A stretch of DNA of 64,000 nt. Source: Sophora flavescens (taxonomy: Eukaryota > Streptophyta > Magnoliopsida > Fabales > Fabaceae). Position numbers and translations under genes: made by a program. Position 1 is the stretch's first letter. Each line of letters starts with the position of its first letter. The notes beneath the pieces are model-generated. The model made no database searches and was not told the origin of the DNA. It was given only the letters and a program-made list of their open reading frames with translations. Of this stretch, positions 13,031 through 23,700 are shown piece after piece. The stretch covers positions 135,763,847-135,827,846 of the forward strand of contig CM061064.1 in the NCBI GenBank assembly GCA_030762895.1. Direction: 5' to 3'.

Positions 13031-13223
13031 CCTTTTTTTTTAGTTTACCTATTTCTTAACTTTACCTCCATCCTGCATGTTCATAAAAAACAGAAGGTTT
13101 ACACAAAGAATTGAAACACAATCCAAATTATGGGTAGCAAATAAAACCCAGACACCTAAGTTACTAGTACCAAACCATGCATATAACACAATACAAAGTT
13201 TAGACCATATATAACAAGTGTAA

Positions 13224-14762
13224 TCAAATAAACTTTTCAACAATATAGCGACACCAATCTTCCTTGACTTCAGATAGTTGAGCAGTGGAGTGTGTGGAGC
13301 ATTTGAAGTTAGGAAAGTACTGCGACATAAAAATTAAATAAATTAAGTTACAATTGCTAAAACATTTGAACAGTCACAGTTAAAAGCTAAGTAAACAACA
13401 AGCATTGAAACTATACATACCGTCATTGGTATTTTAACTTGGTTCTGTAAGATAATTTCCTTCATGAAACACATTACATAATACCCACAATCTGTATTGT
13501 TGGGTTGTCTTGGGCACTATAAAAAATAAAATAGTAAATCAATATAGTTTTTTTTAACTAATTGCGCATTAAGTTTTTGCATATATACCTCTATCCGAAT
13601 CCATTTAATGTTGGTTGCTTTTAAATGGGGCACCTTAGCTCCGCTACGTGCGCGATAAACTTGCAAAGCACTAATCACAAAATCAAACAGACTTCATTAA
13701 GAAACATATTTTCAATCATCACAAACACACGCATGGATTTTCCAACAAAAATTCTCAATGGTAACATCTAAATACAAAATGAAGGTTCCGGTTGCTTATT
13801 TTTTTTATTTTGAACCACAACAGCCACAACCCAGTATATGCCAATTCAACACAGTTATTCTAATGTCAAAAATCAAAAGCACATTAGGACCATGACAACT
13901 TGCAACATGTATCTACCATGGAAGCCATTCGACAGAATCATAGAAAATCAAAAAAATAAAAGCATGCTTACTTATTGAACAGATTCTTTAATTCTGGGCG
14001 ATTCCTAGGATCAACATGAAAGGAATCTAGATAGTAAATAATCTCTTCAACGGTAGTTATCGCGCACAACACCCAATGATTCCTACAAAAATGTTGAGAT
14101 AACAAATCCTAAGCACCTCAACTTTTATATAATTCATTATTGTGAATTAAGTCCTATAGGATAAGTGACTCGCCCAACATTGCACGGCGCTAGAAACAAG
14201 GGCTGATATTCTCTTTCTGTAGTTGCAAAGCGGTCAGCTATATACTTTGTCTATGAATCCCTCTCGAAGAAGCCGTATGTATCTGTTTGGTGTGGGGACA
14301 AGAACAGAAACCTCCTCGTTCTTTCCATTGGTAGCAAAAATTCTTCATACAAATACCTTCAATTAAAATATAAAAATGGATTACACCAATGACATCAATA
14401 TTTAAATGGAAAGACTAAAAAATATTGTACACTTTAAGCCCGATTTAGTACCTGATATATACGGAAATAATGGAGGCAGATACCCATTCATGATTTACAA
14501 TTTCTCTGATATTTTCAACATTAATTATATCAATGATATGATCACCAAAAATATTTTGTTCTATCTCTATGTCCAATGGGTCATCATTTTTCATATTCTT
14601 TTGTTCATGTATTTTAAGAAAATTGAAATATTCCAGAGAAATGTTAGTTGAACCAGCTGTAGGAGGGTTGGCCTCAGATTTGCCTCCTTTCGTTTCCGGG
14701 GTTGTAATTGACTCCTTTGTATGTTCAGACACTCTGCCCTTGCCTTTAGATTTTGCAGGTGC
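13224..14762 (-). pseudogene. Ulp1/C48 cysteine protease-like gene in CACTA element 1
   Basis: Six minus-strand exons with consistent phases can be joined: 14762-14452, 14356-14174, 14082-13972, 13691-13589, 13516-13421 and 13319-13224. The stop is TGA at 13226-13224. The chain carries the Ulp1-type catalytic set: NHWVL (His), YYLDSF (Asp), CPRQPNN (Gln) and TDCGYYVM (Cys). Upstream is the family-typical SVYIR...LYEEF block. Ulp1 enzymes cleave SUMO from proteins, and related domains are common passengers of plant CACTA and Mutator elements. Defects: an in-frame TAG at 14253-14251, and a GC rather than GT donor after 14174. The 5' exons upstream of 14762 are not identified. The exon at 14762 has an acceptor but no ATG, so the start is unknown. 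The catalytic residues remain although the frame is broken. Confidence 0.75.
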
Positions 14763-14947
14763 CTGGAAATTTTGCATTTCAATATGCCAGTTAGTGATCA
14801 ACTAATGTAATAAATATACGCCGTATATGACAAGGTGGAAAAATCCAATTACATACCATATTAATTACAACCACGAGATCAATTGGCCATGCCACATAAG
14901 TACCTATTGCATCTCTTATTGTCATTACATCTGCATCATCAATAGGT

Positions 14948-15277
14948 ACCGACCAGGCCGTGATTCCCATCACGGCCGTGACATGTCAACTGAGCCAGAC
15001 CCCTTCTAGGCAGAATCTGTCACGGCCAGGCCGTGATACCCATCACGGCCGTGACAGACCATTTAGTGAAGCAACGTTCAAGGCAGAAGTTGTCACGGCC
15101 AGGCCGTGATGCCCATCACGGCCGTGACATGTCAACTGAGCCAGACCCCTTCTAGGTAGAATCTGTGTCACGGCCAGGCCGTGATACCCATCACGGTCGT
15201 GACAGACCATTTAGTGAAGCAACGTTCAAGGCAGAAGCTGTCACGGCCAGGCCGTGATTCCCATCACGGCCGTGACT
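14948..15277. repeat. Tandem CACGGCC palindromes in CACTA element 1
   Basis: Five copies of a palindrome of about 35 bp, TCACGGCCAGGCCGTGAT followed by NCCCATCACGGCCGTGA, stand at about 14950, 15020, 15093, 15168 and 15240. Two different spacers alternate, one with GTCAACTGAGCCAGACCCC and one with CATTTAGTGAAGCAACG. The true tandem unit is therefore about 147 bp. The block is GC-rich in an AT-rich element and lies upstream of the Ulp1-like exons. Confidence 0.9.
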
Positions 15278-16540
15278 CGCATTCTATGGATCTTCAACAA
15301 CTGATTTGATCTGCTTTTTGTATTGGTTTAGGATTCAAATTGCCCAACCTTATAAATAGGACTATATCTTGGTGATCAATTAGTTATAGGATTATAAATA
15401 TAAAACAAATTCAACAACCGTACGATGTGTAGCATTAAATCACAATACAGGTGACCGAACCTGATCTCCACTAATACACAGAAAAATGAATGGTAACCAT
15501 AAAATGGATCATGTGTAGCAGCAATTAACTTAAACATATTGATGACTCAGTTTTGTTTTCAAACCCCATACTCTTTAGATCATATTTGACAACACCAAGC
15601 TTACTTCCAAATTTCATAAAAGTGAAGCCAAAGCTAATACATCAAGCATAGCTAGATAGTGCTTACCTATAAATTTCTCTGTTTTCTAGCATATTGTTAA
15701 AACAAATTGGGATGGATTAATTGTATTTTACCGATAAAAATGATAATGGCAGCAAGTAAAAATAATCACAATAGAGGTAGTGTCATCCCTGTTGAGGATG
15801 CAGTTGGATGAACAAAATCCAAAATTATATATCCAATATTATGAGCTAATAAAAATAAGTTTCATGCATCCAGTGTCATAAACATATATTACAAAGTCTA
15901 CTATCTTTCTTGCCTGAATTTGTTTGTACATATAAGAGATGATGTGATACAAACTTCTGTTGGCTGCTAAAAAAATATTGAGAATAAGCAAATTTATTCC
16001 GAGGTCAAGTGCAGTTGCCATTTGCTTCCCCTACTGGAGCAAATCTTTAACGAATATCAAAAACGGAAAAAAGAAATTTAGAACACTCCCCCAAACCAAA
16101 GTAACCATCATAAGGTTGATAGTTCACCGTTTTTGCTTGTAATTTGTATGGGAAAGAATTATAACTAGGGATGTGGTGTTCAACAAAAATATTTTCATGG
16201 AGGCATTTTATCAAACAGAAGTGATACATGTGAAATCCTTCTAACATAAATGCATGGTTAGCATATCAATAACTCCCCAAATTGGAAAAATGAAATCAGA
16301 AATCACATTATCAACCAAGGAGTCTCAAACCAAATCACATTAAAAAATGGATCCCCAAAGATTTTCCCCATTCTCATGGTCATGTGTATACGGCAATTGA
16401 TAAGAGTGGTGTAGGAACAAGCTTAAGATGCATACATGATATGGGATGAGTGCAAGGAAGAGAAGGATTTGTTACCACTACTTTGAACTGATGAGTCTTA
16501 GGGTGAGACTTGTGAAGCTTTTATAGTGCAGACTTTCGCA
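15278..16540. other. CACTA element 1 interior, no gene recognised
   Basis: About 1.26 kb of AT-rich sequence. Only short chance frames are present and no known domain was read. It may contain 5' exons or introns of the Ulp1-like gene that cannot be recognised without homology. Confidence 0.5.
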
Positions 16541-16740
16541 CTGCGATGCACGAGCTCCGCCACGACGAGAGGCAGTAGCTAAGGAGTTGGAATTTCGCCT
16601 AGCAGAGAAGCGCCTTGCGAAGTCAGTCGGGAAGCTCCAGTTTGGAATTTCGCCTGGCAGAGAAGTGGTCTCGCCTTGTGGTGGGGATCAGAGAATACCC
16701 AATCCAAATTTCGCCTTGCGATGAACAAGCTTCGCCGTGT
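16541..16740. repeat. TTTCGCCTNGC short repeats in CACTA element 1
   Basis: The word TTCGCCT(A/G/T)GC and close variants occur about five times, often next to GAGAAG or GCGAAG. They resemble the TCGCCTCGCGAG words of the Tat/Athila LTR near 61800-62170. Confidence 0.6.
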
Positions 16741-16851
16741 ACCGAAGGTCAATGATGAACTGAGGATGTTAGGGTACGCAGAAACTGAGAATCGAAGGAT
16801 CAAAGCATACGCGCGCGCGGGTAGTTCTAAAATCAGCAAAGGTAATCACCT

Positions 16852-17205
16852 AAGATAGCGTTTCTAACTTTAAAAACTATCTAAAGGTTACCTTTTAATA
16901 GCATTTCATTAAACAATTGCTATTAAAAGTTGATTTTATTTTATTTATTTATTGCAAATTAGAAAAGATAGCGTTTGCAAGAGGACCCGCTATCTTAGGT
17001 GGTTAGTTAAGATAGCGCTTCCTCAAGGAAGCGCTATCTTTTCCTGCAACTTGACTTTTAATAGCGGTTCCTTAAGGAAACGCTATCTTAGGTGATACCT
17101 AAGATAGCGTTTCCTTAAGGCACCGCTATTAAAAGTCCGTGCATCACTTTTAATAGCATTTCCGCATGGAAATACTATAAAATGTGCGTTATTAAAAGTC
17201 TAATC
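16852..17205. repeat. Right sub-terminal repeat array of CACTA element 1
   Basis: About ten copies of AAGATAGCGTTTC or AAACGCTATCTT, plus variants reading TTTTAATAGC, form inverted pairs such as GATAGCGCTTCC/GGAAGCGCTATC at 17014-17040. They mirror the left array. Confidence 0.85.
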
Positions 17206-17218
17206 TGTTGTAGTGCCC

Positions 17219-18224
17219 CCACACTCTCACTTCGGCTCTGCCTCACCTTCTTCAACCTCTAGAATTTTTTTCCATTTCCTTCCCTTTCAAAGTCTTTACT
17301 CTGCGTCTACACCCGGTTCATTCCCTCTCTTACTCAGAATTTTAGAAAATGCACAACCATCATGAAAGACAACGCTTCAAATCATGATAAAATAAGAAAA
17401 TGAACATGAACAATCCATAACAACATGAACATGAAAATCAACAAATCCCAAAACATAAAGTTGAACAACCAGAATATTAACATCCTAAAATAAGCAAAAT
17501 CAAAAAAATAACAACCGTAAAAAGAAGAGGTTGCAGTGTTACGGATCTGAACCCCATATCCATCCTCTTCGTCACCTCCATGTCCAACATCAGTGCCCTC
17601 GCCGGTCGGCTTCAACAAACTCATATATGAACGTGTTGAACTCCGCCATCAGATTTTGAGTTAGAAGAAAACAATTGGATGATGAAGAGATTAAACTATT
17701 GGAAGCAAAGGGTTAAGCTCGACACAATCTCAAGTATTGGAAGTGTCTCTATTGTGTTCTTCTATTTTCTATTCTTTTTGGTTCATTTTCTGTTCCTCCA
17801 AGCCTTTGTTGAATGCCAGCCTTCCCAAACCATCTGCCACCATCTTTGACCTCCACCACCGCTCCACCCCAAGCCAAGCCCGAACACGACCTGCCATCAC
17901 GAGCTTGAAGATCCACACCGCCGCGGCAGCACGAACTAGTTCTCGTCGCCGTCATGAGCTCGCAACCACCACGAGCACCACCGTCTAGACTATGGCTGGT
18001 TAGATACCTCCACCACCCAGACGTGCGCTCGGCTCCACCTTGAAACAGGTTTGCGTGAGCCACCACGAACGGGATCTGCCGCTCCTCTGCCTTGTATCAG
18101 CGGTCGTGCCACCGCAAAGAGGAGGAGATTGATTAAAATATTGCAAAGAGGAAGAAGAGGAGGTCGCAAAGAACTGGTGTGGAGGGTGACGAAAATGTAG
18201 AGCCAAAGGAAGGTAACGAAAATG
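17219..18224. other. Interior of the old TIR element, no gene recognised
   Basis: This is the part of the split TIR element to the right of the CACTA insertion. It contains pyrimidine-rich and GC-rich stretches (17820-18110) with short open frames on both strands that resemble 5'-leader or captured-gene sequence, but no domain was recognised. Gene-fragment capture is possible but unproven. Confidence 0.4.
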
Positions 18225-18330
18225 AAAAAAAAAAATCAGGTATGGATGGTGTATGATAAGATCTGGTGGTGGGATTATTTAATATAACGGAATAAATCAT
18301 GTTGCACAGTAAACAATATGTAGTTCTCTC

Positions 18331-18751
18331 ACGTTAGAACGAGCCTTCTTTTTATTCATATTCTTTATTTTTCTCTCTTCTCAATTTCTTTCCCAAACCA
18401 AACAAATGCGTAAGAGAACATCCTTTCCTTTTGGCTTTCCCCGTCACCCTTGCGTGAACACCATTGTCAATTAATATGCATAACACATGATCATATGCAT
18501 GAAAATATGACATATTCATTCAATCCTCCACCCCCATCTTTCTCTTAAATCAATAGTTACACAAAATTGCAGGAAAATCAAAAGAAGATACAATAGAAAG
18601 GAAGAGATGACTACCCTATATGAGGTAGTCAAGTCCAGGCCCAATTCTACAAGGAAAACAATACATAAAACCTCCCACCAAACGGAGAGAAGAAAGAAAG
18701 CTCCTCTTAACAATTTAAGAGCAAGCATGAGTAGCTACTAGCTAGCTAATT
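18331..18751 (-). other. 3' flank and probable 3' UTR of the ascorbate oxidase gene
   Basis: The sequence directly downstream of the stop codon in the gene's sense. It is AT-rich, with no repeat or coding signal. The 3' UTR should lie here, but no poly(A) site was placed. Confidence 0.5.
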
Positions 18752-20688
18752 TCAGTAGTGTCTCTTTTCTAAGAACATCTTCCCAGTAAGGCCACAAGTT
18801 AGAGCTTGTGTAGGTATTTTCTTCACTTTTTGTACACCCTCAGCAAAGATGACACCCATTCCCATGTGCAAATGAGGCTCAATGTGGCAATGGAAGGCCC
18901 AAACTCCAGGGTTATCTGCCTTAAACCTCAAGGCAGTCCAACCGTATGGGAATATCACTGCTGTGTTCCTCAGTGGTGCGTGCGTCAAGTTGAATTTCTT
19001 CTCATCACCCTGTTTGAATTTCCCATCTCCATACCCTAAAACCCAGAAGTCATGCCCATGCAAATGCCAAGGGTGAATCTCACTACCGTTCCCATTTAAT
19101 TGGTTAGCATTCTGCAGTATCACATCAACAACCTCATTCAGCTGAAACATGTAAACCCCATTACCAGTAGTTGCATTTGGATTCACCGGAGGAATCAAAA
19201 TGTTATAATCCATAGAGAAGTTCTCTGGTGGGGGCTTTTTATCGAAGGCATTGTTGAGCTTAAACTTGATTGATCCCAAGTATGGTGTTGTTGGCAATGT
19301 TAAGGAGACGTTGTTTAAGGCCCATTTGGTGAACCCATTAACGGTGTTTTGGGTGTTGAGGAGGAGAATCCTGCGGTTGGAGTACTTTGGAGGCTGTGGG
19401 GTTCCCATCTTAGCAATAATTTTTTTGGTGAATGCTTTGCTGCGCTCAAAATCATTCCATTGGGGAGTGATTGGTGGAGGTGAAGAAGGGAAAACGGAGG
19501 CAGAAATTGTCTTATAGTTTACAATTGTTAGGCCTTGTGGGGTGTTTGGCTTTCTTCCTCTAACACCAATTGAAAGCCAGTAATTTTTGTTTGGGTCTTG
19601 GTCAGTGGTCAACAGAACTGAGTAGCTCTCACCAGAGTAGATATCTATATCATCAACTGCAAATGGTTGGAGGTAGTTTCCATCAGCTTCCACCACAACC
19701 AGTTTGTGATTCTACAGAACAAACAAAATAAATAAATCATGGGATACAATTAATTTATTATTGACGAAACAATAAAACTACGGTGCCACTGCCTTGCATT
19801 CATGATGAAACTAATTGCATAATTAAGTTAAGTGCTACCAATTTTAGGTGCGTTTTGAATTAATTTATTTTAGATTTAAACAAATTAGTAATCAAAATAT
19901 CAAGACTTTTATGTTACGAATTCATTAAAATTAAAACATAATGTTAGTTGCAAAACGAAGAAAACAAAATTATTATTTTTTTGGTAATAAAGAAAACAAG
20001 ATTTGATTAAACTAGTGTATGTTTTCTCTAAACTAGAGTAAATGAAACTATCGCATGTTATTAACTAAATTAAAACAGTATTAGAGGGAACTAACTCGTT
20101 AAAATGAAAATCAACTGCAACTATTTACAATTGTGGCGAAGAATTGTATCATTTATTACTGTACCAAATTTAAATATAAACTGTCTTATTTGCACAAGAA
20201 AAAATAACATGCCGGTCTGCGAGACTTGACTAATAACCTATTGCAATTATAAATTTGTGAACTTGTTTTTACATTTTTTTATACTGCTCAAAAATGTAAT
20301 TTTTTTCAAAGTTTGTACTTAAAATAGCATGAAATTAATATGATAAAATTGTTGTTATGATACTAATCATGTTATTTTGACAACCAAACTTTTACACCTA
20401 CATTTTAGGCTTACTAGTTTGAAATTTTTTTAAAATATTTTGCAGCTGTATTATTTAAAAACGAATGCGTTTGATTTGCCAAAAATCAAGGGAATGAAGA
20501 GCACAAAATTTTTTGTTTAATGTTTGATTTGAAAAGTGATCATAGGACAGGATAAAAAAGGGAGTGAAGGACTGGACAAAACTTTTTATGGCTCTTACCA
20601 AACCATGACAACTTTTTGTCTACAGACATACTACCCAAAAAGATAAAATTATCCTTACATCACTCTCTCTCCCTCCCTCTCGTTTACG

Positions 20689-20747
<59 letters not shown>

Positions 20748-23700
20748 TAAAGGTATTGTAATAAATTTAACATTATTTTATTTGTTTTGTCCATTGTTCA
20801 TCAAACACCATACATGACAGAAAAAAGTATCCATTAACGTACATGTTTGTGCTATATTGTTTTCTTATCATGTATCTCAATGTAAATCAAACACCCTTAG
20901 ATAACACTTTATTCATATATGTATATAATATTTTTATTATAATTTTAAATATAGTGTACAACAAATGTTAACAATACTAATATTATGTACGGTACTTTAA
21001 TAGATATTATATTTGGAGTGTGTAATTTTTTTTTTCTCTAGTCTTATTTTTCTTCACTGTCTCTCTCTATCTTTGTATTTTAATTAAAAAAACAAAGTGT
21101 TCATGTTTGTGTTAAATATATGTCTTAAGGTGTTGAAGGCCCTGTTTGGTAAAAACTAACGGATAATGGATAAGCTAGTGAATAGATGATAAATTAGTGA
21201 ATTAGGTTTGAAGTGTTTGGTAAAACTAGCGGTTGGACTAACTGATTAATGTAAAATATCATAAAAGTAAATGTTTGCATTTTTTAATATAAGTTATATA
21301 TATGTATTTATATATATTATTTATATTATTTATTTTAAAATAATTATCAATTTAACTCTTTAATTTATTTTAAATTATTTACAAAAGATTAAACTATTAA
21401 TTTTAAATTTTAATATTTATTTAGTTTTAGTTAGTTTTTTAAAATAATATGGAATAATAAAAATAATATTGATAAGATTTTTATACGATTCTTTTTTTAA
21501 ATAAAAATATATTTTCTATTTTTTATCTTAAATATAAATTTGAATAGTGATATTAATTCTAACAAATTAATTTTAAAGATTTCTATTAATATCTTATTTT
21601 GTTACTGAATGATAAGTAAGGAATTTAATTAAGATAATAAGGATAAAAATGGAAGAAAAAGTGATATCCTATATGCTATAGACTCAAACACTAGTTCAAG
21701 TAGTGTATGGAAAAAACGCTATATGCTAATAAAAAAACACTATACACTAATTTTAAAAATGATTTCCAAATGGAGCTAATTTTTCATTCGCTATCCGTTA
21801 AACACTAGTATTTTTGGCAAACATGTCGAAATAACATCTCTCAAAGAAAAAGAAAAGTTTAAATCACATAATTGGCTATAATATTGGGCACGTCCTTGTC
21901 ATCAAAAGCGAAACTTTTGTCCAGTCTTTCACGTGCCGAATCCGACCGTTGTGTTGGAATCTCAATAAGATTAATATATTTCAACATGTTGTTGTCTTTT
22001 TCATGTGTTTTGCTGTTTGACAAGTCAGTGCAGTCAGTGCTGGTTTAGCCTATATGCGTTTTCTATGGCATCGACTCTTCATCTCATACAGCACTTTGTT
22101 GCATTATTTTTACCAAACTTTAAAATGATAATAACAAAAGATGGCACATATATTAGACATAAGAAATATTTTTATTTTAATACATTAGTAATGTAAATAT
22201 TTTTAGATCATTTGTATATGTTATTATATTTCTGAATTTATGATTATTATTGTGAGAGTGAAATAATTTAACAACATGGTATAAAATCTTATAACACTAA
22301 AAATATAATAAGGTTAGATCCTGTAAGCTAATTTAAGGTAGAACTATAGCTTATTATTATAGATCCTTTACAATATTTATCTTACATTTTTTTGTATCTA
22401 TCTTGACTCTTTTGTCAAGTGTTTCTTACGTGTTAACACTTATTAATTATACCTAAATTATTTCCTAGTTAGTGAATAGTAGTGACAAACTACTAATATA
22501 TATGAATCACATGAGATTCCTCCAATTCTATCCCTCCTTAATTATGTCTACAATTGTTTCCTTTTTTCTTAAGTGGGAATGGGGACTGATCGATATTGAA
22601 AAATCATAATTTGAGTAACCTTATCTGACAGCCAATGGTCACTAAAATGCGTATACGTGTAAAAGCAAATTAGAACCTTCCATATATGGTGGCACTTTTA
22701 TAATGACACGCACCATAGTCACAAACAAAGTTTAAAATCTAACAAAATGATAAAAAGTTTAAAAGAGATAAACAAAAAAGAGAGATAATGAAAATGTCAT
22801 AAAGAACTTACTGAAATGGCCAAGTTGAGGGAAGCTAAGGAAGTGGTACTAGAAATTCTGATCCTGTAGGTCTTGTTTGGCTCGACATGGAGAATCTGGG
22901 GTGCACATTCTTCCCCACCTTTGAAATGGCATTGGGGTAGGGTGGTGTTGATGAATTTAGATGCAAGGGAACAATTGAACTGTCCTCGTCCATTGATGAG
23001 CAAAGTCTGAAAAAGTGAAAAATGAGTGGAGAGTGAGAAAAGACATCCATCCCAAAGGCTGGTGGCCAACTGTATGCGATAATTACGACTTACGAAAAGT
23101 AGTGTAGGTTTTTCTTTCCTATCAGCTTCACCCTTTTTGAGTCAATAAAGTAAAAGCTAAAGAATATAGAGAAAAAATAAAAATATTTGCACCTACTACC
23201 ACGTTTTGCAAAAGCAAATTGTACATTGTTTCATAAAAAAAAAAAGAAGAAGCAAATTGTACATTATCAAAAGCAACTGGGAGAAGAGGGTTTTCCTTTT
23301 CCTTTGATAATAAAATGAGTTCTTAATTCTTCTTGTATTACTATTTGAATAACATTAAATTGAACACACTTTACTTACACACATATAAATGTATAGGATC
23401 AAATTTATATTTGAAGAAAAAATGATTTAGAACTGCATAAACCAATAGATGAATTTCCTGGTGGATAATCTATAATTACATATTTTTTTATAGCTAATAT
23501 TATTTTGATAGGATTAATCATTTTCTTGTATCCCAAAATGGATATAACGAATTTTATTGAAACATTTTTTTCTGGTAAAATTCAATTAACAAATTCTAAA
23601 GTGTAATAATATTTATGATAAAGAATAAATAACAAAGCTTCACTGCAAAAAAAGACTAAACAATAATTTACGACTTTAAATTTATTTCATTCTTACAAAT

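Larger units (their letters stand above)
12631..17215 (-). mobile_element. CACTA transposon 1, with Ulp1-like gene
   Basis: The right end reads TCTGTTGTAGTG, the inverse of CACTACAACAGA. The left end reads CCCTACAACAGA, so its second base is changed from A to C. Both ends are flanked by CCC (12628-12630 and 17216-17218), the 3-bp duplication expected of CACTA elements. Next to each end lie many inverted copies of AGATAGCGTTT, the sub-terminal repeats that CACTA transposases bind. The element is 4585 bp and carries a Ulp1/C48-like gene on the minus strand plus a block of CACGGCC palindromes. No TNP2-type transposase domain was found. It is probably non-autonomous. Confidence 0.88.
12511..18330. 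mobile_element. Old terminal-inverted-repeat element (possibly Mutator-like), split by CACTA element 1
   Basis: The segment at 12511-12614 (starting GAGAGAGCAATAC) and the reverse complement of 18225-18330 (starting GAGAGAACTACAT) align over about 100 bp. The shared blocks include ATTAAATAAT, CAGATCTTATCATACA and ACCTGATTTTTTTT. Long inverted repeats opening with GAGA are typical of Mutator-like elements. Subtracting the CACTA insertion leaves an element of about 1.2 kb. I could not find a matching 9-bp target duplication (TTCTTGGGT against ACGTTAGAA), so family and exact borders stay uncertain. No transposase is seen. Confidence 0.5.
19712..22811 (-). other. Intron 4 of ascorbate oxidase, with MITE-like inserts
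   Basis: A 3.1-kb intron bounded by GTAAG (22811-22807) and an acceptor TAG at 19714-19712. It is very AT-rich. Most of its length is explained by two inverted-repeat inserts and a TA microsatellite listed separately. No coding sequence was seen. Confidence 0.8.

Noticed and set aside
14948..15277. CRISPR-like look of regular palindromes with alternating spacers
   Set aside because: The spacers are themselves repeated (A-B-A-B) and the sequence is inside a plant CACTA element. It is a tandem duplication.
17737..18066. Open frames on both strands in the GC-rich part of the TIR element
   Set aside because: Proline/serine/threonine-rich composition without a domain, overlapping on both strands. 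Not supported as genes.
12502..18339. A 9-bp target duplication for the long-TIR element
   Set aside because: The flanks TTCTTGGGT and ACGTTAGAA do not match. Shifting the border by two bases improves this only partly, so no duplication is claimed.
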